Below, piece by piece: positions 13,607 to 14,934 of a stretch of 14,934 nucleotides of DNA. Position 1 is the stretch's first letter, and the number at the start of each line of letters is the position of its first letter. Position numbers and translations under genes: made by a program. The notes under the pieces are model-generated. The model saw nothing but the letters and a program-made list of their open reading frames with translations. It had not been told where the DNA came from and searched no databases. Source of the DNA: JBCBJX01 sp038522735 (GTDB taxonomy: Bacteria > Pseudomonadota > Alphaproteobacteria > Caulobacterales > Parvularculaceae); NCBI GenBank assembly GCA_038522735.1, contig JBCBJX010000084.1, positions 1 to 14,934 of the forward strand, given 5' to 3'.

Positions 13607-14448
13607 GCGACCCGGCCTGTCGGCTTGCAGCAGCGGCGGCGGTGCGGGACGCCCTTCGCGAGGATCTCGGCGACGCCGGCGACATCACCTCTACGGCATC
13701 GATCCCGTCAGAGACGCGGATGCGCGCGGAAATCCGCGCCCGGAACGCCGGCGTTCTGTCCGGAATGGAGCTGGCGCGACAGGCGTTCCGCCAGGTTGAT
13801 CCGGATATCGCGATCAAAGAGCGCGCCGCCGACGGGGCGCGCCTCGAAGCGGGTGAAACGGTGCTCTCGGTCGAGGGGAACGCACGCGCGATCCTCGCTG
13901 CCGAGCGCACGGCCCTCAATTTTCTGCAGCACCTCTCCGGCGTCGCGACAGCGACCCGGGCGTTGGTCGACGCGATCGACGGGACGACGGCGCGGATCGT
14001 CTGCACCCGCAAGACCACGCCCGGCCTCCGCATCTTCGAGAAAGCAGCCGTGCGCCACGGCGGCGGCGCGAACCACCGCTTCGGGCTTTATGACGCGGTA
14101 CTGATCAAGGACAACCATATCGCGGCGGCCGGCGGCGTGCGCCCGGCGCTGGAGCGCGCGAAGGCGCATGTCGGCCACCTTGTGAAGATCGAGATCGAAG
14201 TCGATGGTCTTGATCAGCTTGAGGAGGTTCTCGCCGTGGGAACAGACGCCGTCCTCCTCGACAACATGGCGCCCGGGACGCTTTGCGAGGCTGTCGCGAT
14301 GATCCACGGCCGGGCGATCAGCGAGGCCTCCGGCGACATTCGGCTGGAGACCGTGCGCGCGGTCGCGGAGACAGGCGTCGACTGCATCTCGTCGGGCTGG
14401 ATCACCCACTCCGCACCCGCCCTCAATCTCGGGCTCGATGCGGTCTGA
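13603..14448 (+). CDS. nadC: Nicotinate-nucleotide pyrophosphorylase (carboxylating), quinolinate phosphoribosyltransferase
   Basis: NadC transfers phosphoribose from PRPP to quinolinate with loss of CO2, giving nicotinate mononucleotide and completing the de novo branch. The 281 residues contain ERTALNFLQHLSG (101-113), TRKTTPGLR (135-143), HGGGANHRFGLYD...LIKDNH (152-172), KIEIEVD (195-201), LLDNM (218-222), EASGDI (241-246) and SSGWITHS (263-270), which are the substrate- and PRPP-binding blocks of the family. It starts at GTG 13603, overlapping the nadB stop by four bases. The stop lies 12 bases from that of the convergent SleB-type gene; no terminator hairpin is visible between them. Confidence 0.97.
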   Translation: MSDPACRLAAAAAVRDALREDLGDAGDITSTASIPSETRMRAEIRARNAGVLSGMELARQAFRQVDPDIAIKERAADGARLEAGETVLSVEGNARAILAAERTALNFLQHLSGVATATRALVDAIDGTTARIVCTRKTTPGLRIFEKAAVRHGGGANHRFGLYDAVLIKDNHIAAAGGVRPALERAKAHVGHLVKIEIEVDGLDQLEEVLAVGTDAVLLDNMAPGTLCEAVAMIHGRAISEASGDIRLETVRAVAETGVDCISSGWITHSAPALNLGLDAV

Positions 14449-14460
14449 CGTTTTTGCGGA

Positions 14461-14934
14461 TTAAAACTGCAGCGGAGCCGCCGCGAGGACGATCTCTCCC
14501 GGTGCGCGATAGAATTTGTGCGCGCCGATTTCCGCCGTCGGGGTCAGACGTTTCGCCCACGGCGGATCGACATAGTACGCGTGATAATGGGTCGCATCGC
14601 GGCTGACGCCGGGGCGGAGACCCGCGAGCACGACGTCGGCGAGACCCTCCGCCTCGCGGCGCTTGCGCGCGTTGATCCGGCGGTCGAGCGAGCCGTCGCA
14701 GGTGAACGAGAACTGGCAGCCGGTGATCCGCTCCGAGCCCTGATAGACGACGCCGCATATGGTGTCGGGATACCGGCGGGCGTCGCGGCGGTTCAGGATG
14801 ACGTCGGCGACAGCGAGCTGACCGGCCACGCTTTCGCTGCGGGCCTCGTGGTAGATCGCGTCGGCCAGACAGTCCCGCTCGGCCCGCACGAACCGCGCGG
14901 CCGGGGCGGCGTCGACGTCGATGCGGGCGTCAAC
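14461..14934 (-). CDS. SleB-type cell wall hydrolase, amino end beyond window
   Basis: The visible 157 carboxyl-terminal residues form a Hydrolase_2 (SleB, PF07486-type) domain: CLADAIYHEARSESVAGQLAVADVILNR, TICGVVYQG, CQFSFTCDG and THYHAYYVDP. The Glu of YHEAR is the expected catalytic acid of this lytic transglycosylase-like fold. In spore formers SleB opens the cortex; in alphaproteobacteria such proteins are thought to trim peptidoglycan. The reading frame stays open from the internal GTG at 14889 to the window edge (VDARIDVDAAPAARF), so the true start, and any signal peptide, lies beyond 14934. It converges on nadC. Confidence 0.88.
   Translation of the reverse strand, partial: VDARIDVDAAPAARFVRAERDCLADAIYHEARSESVAGQLAVADVILNRRDARRYPDTICGVVYQGSERITGCQFSFTCDGSLDRRINARKRREAEGLADVVLAGLRPGVSRDATHYHAYYVDPPWAKRLTPTAEIGAHKFYRAPGEIVLAAAPLQF

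Noticed and set aside
1..14934. CRISPR array, tRNA/rRNA, toxin-antitoxin pair, defence cluster, prophage or attachment site
   Set aside because: No spaced direct repeats, RNA gene signatures, integrase or defence-protein motifs were seen on either strand.

Overview
The window looks like chromosomal DNA from an alphaproteobacterium. Supporting points are very high GC, a TIGR02301-family protein next to a NUDIX hydrolase, a NadQ-type (COG4111-like) regulator ahead of nadABC, a COG5350-like tyrosine phosphatase, and a dispersed palindromic repeat of a kind I associate with this class. I cannot fix the genus; a Parvularculales or Hyphomonadales member is only a guess. No plasmid, phage, CRISPR, rRNA or tRNA signature is visible, and no stretch over 300 bases lacks a gene.

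Left part (1-3058): a truncated SRAP gene (abasic-site response family, minus strand) lies head-to-head with a NUDIX hydrolase and a secreted TIGR02301 protein, with only 23 bases between the two start codons. A secreted P1-family (DmpA/BapA-like) self-processing peptidase follows. Part of it is clearly AT-richer than its surroundings, so it may be a later arrival.

Middle part (3135-9200): a dihydroorotase-family enzyme (minus) is divergent from ygfZ (Fe-S assembly). A putative lipoprotein of unknown function (minus) is divergent from tag (3-methyladenine glycosylase). Then come a FabH-like ketoacyl synthase, a 98-bp compound palindrome, a small Gly-rich membrane protein (minus) and an HD-domain phosphohydrolase. 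A single unit of the same palindrome family seems to form the leader and ribosome-binding site of the membrane-protein gene.

Right part (9259-14448): a tyrosine-phosphatase-like protein overlaps nadQ. After a short promoter region with a palindrome over its -10 comes nadA-nadB-nadC, joined by two identical GTGA stop/start overlaps. NadB oxidises aspartate to iminoaspartate, NadA condenses it with DHAP to quinolinate, and NadC converts quinolinate to nicotinate mononucleotide, so this is the complete de novo route to NAD precursors with its probable repressor alongside. A SleB-type cell wall hydrolase (minus) runs off the right edge.

Most of this is a recognisable core-genome neighbourhood. 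I did not find an unmistakably new system. The best leads are the SRAP protein with two altered catalytic positions, the compound palindrome and its apparent reuse as a gene leader, the atypical peptidase islet, and the HD and phosphatase genes of unknown substrate beside NAD control.
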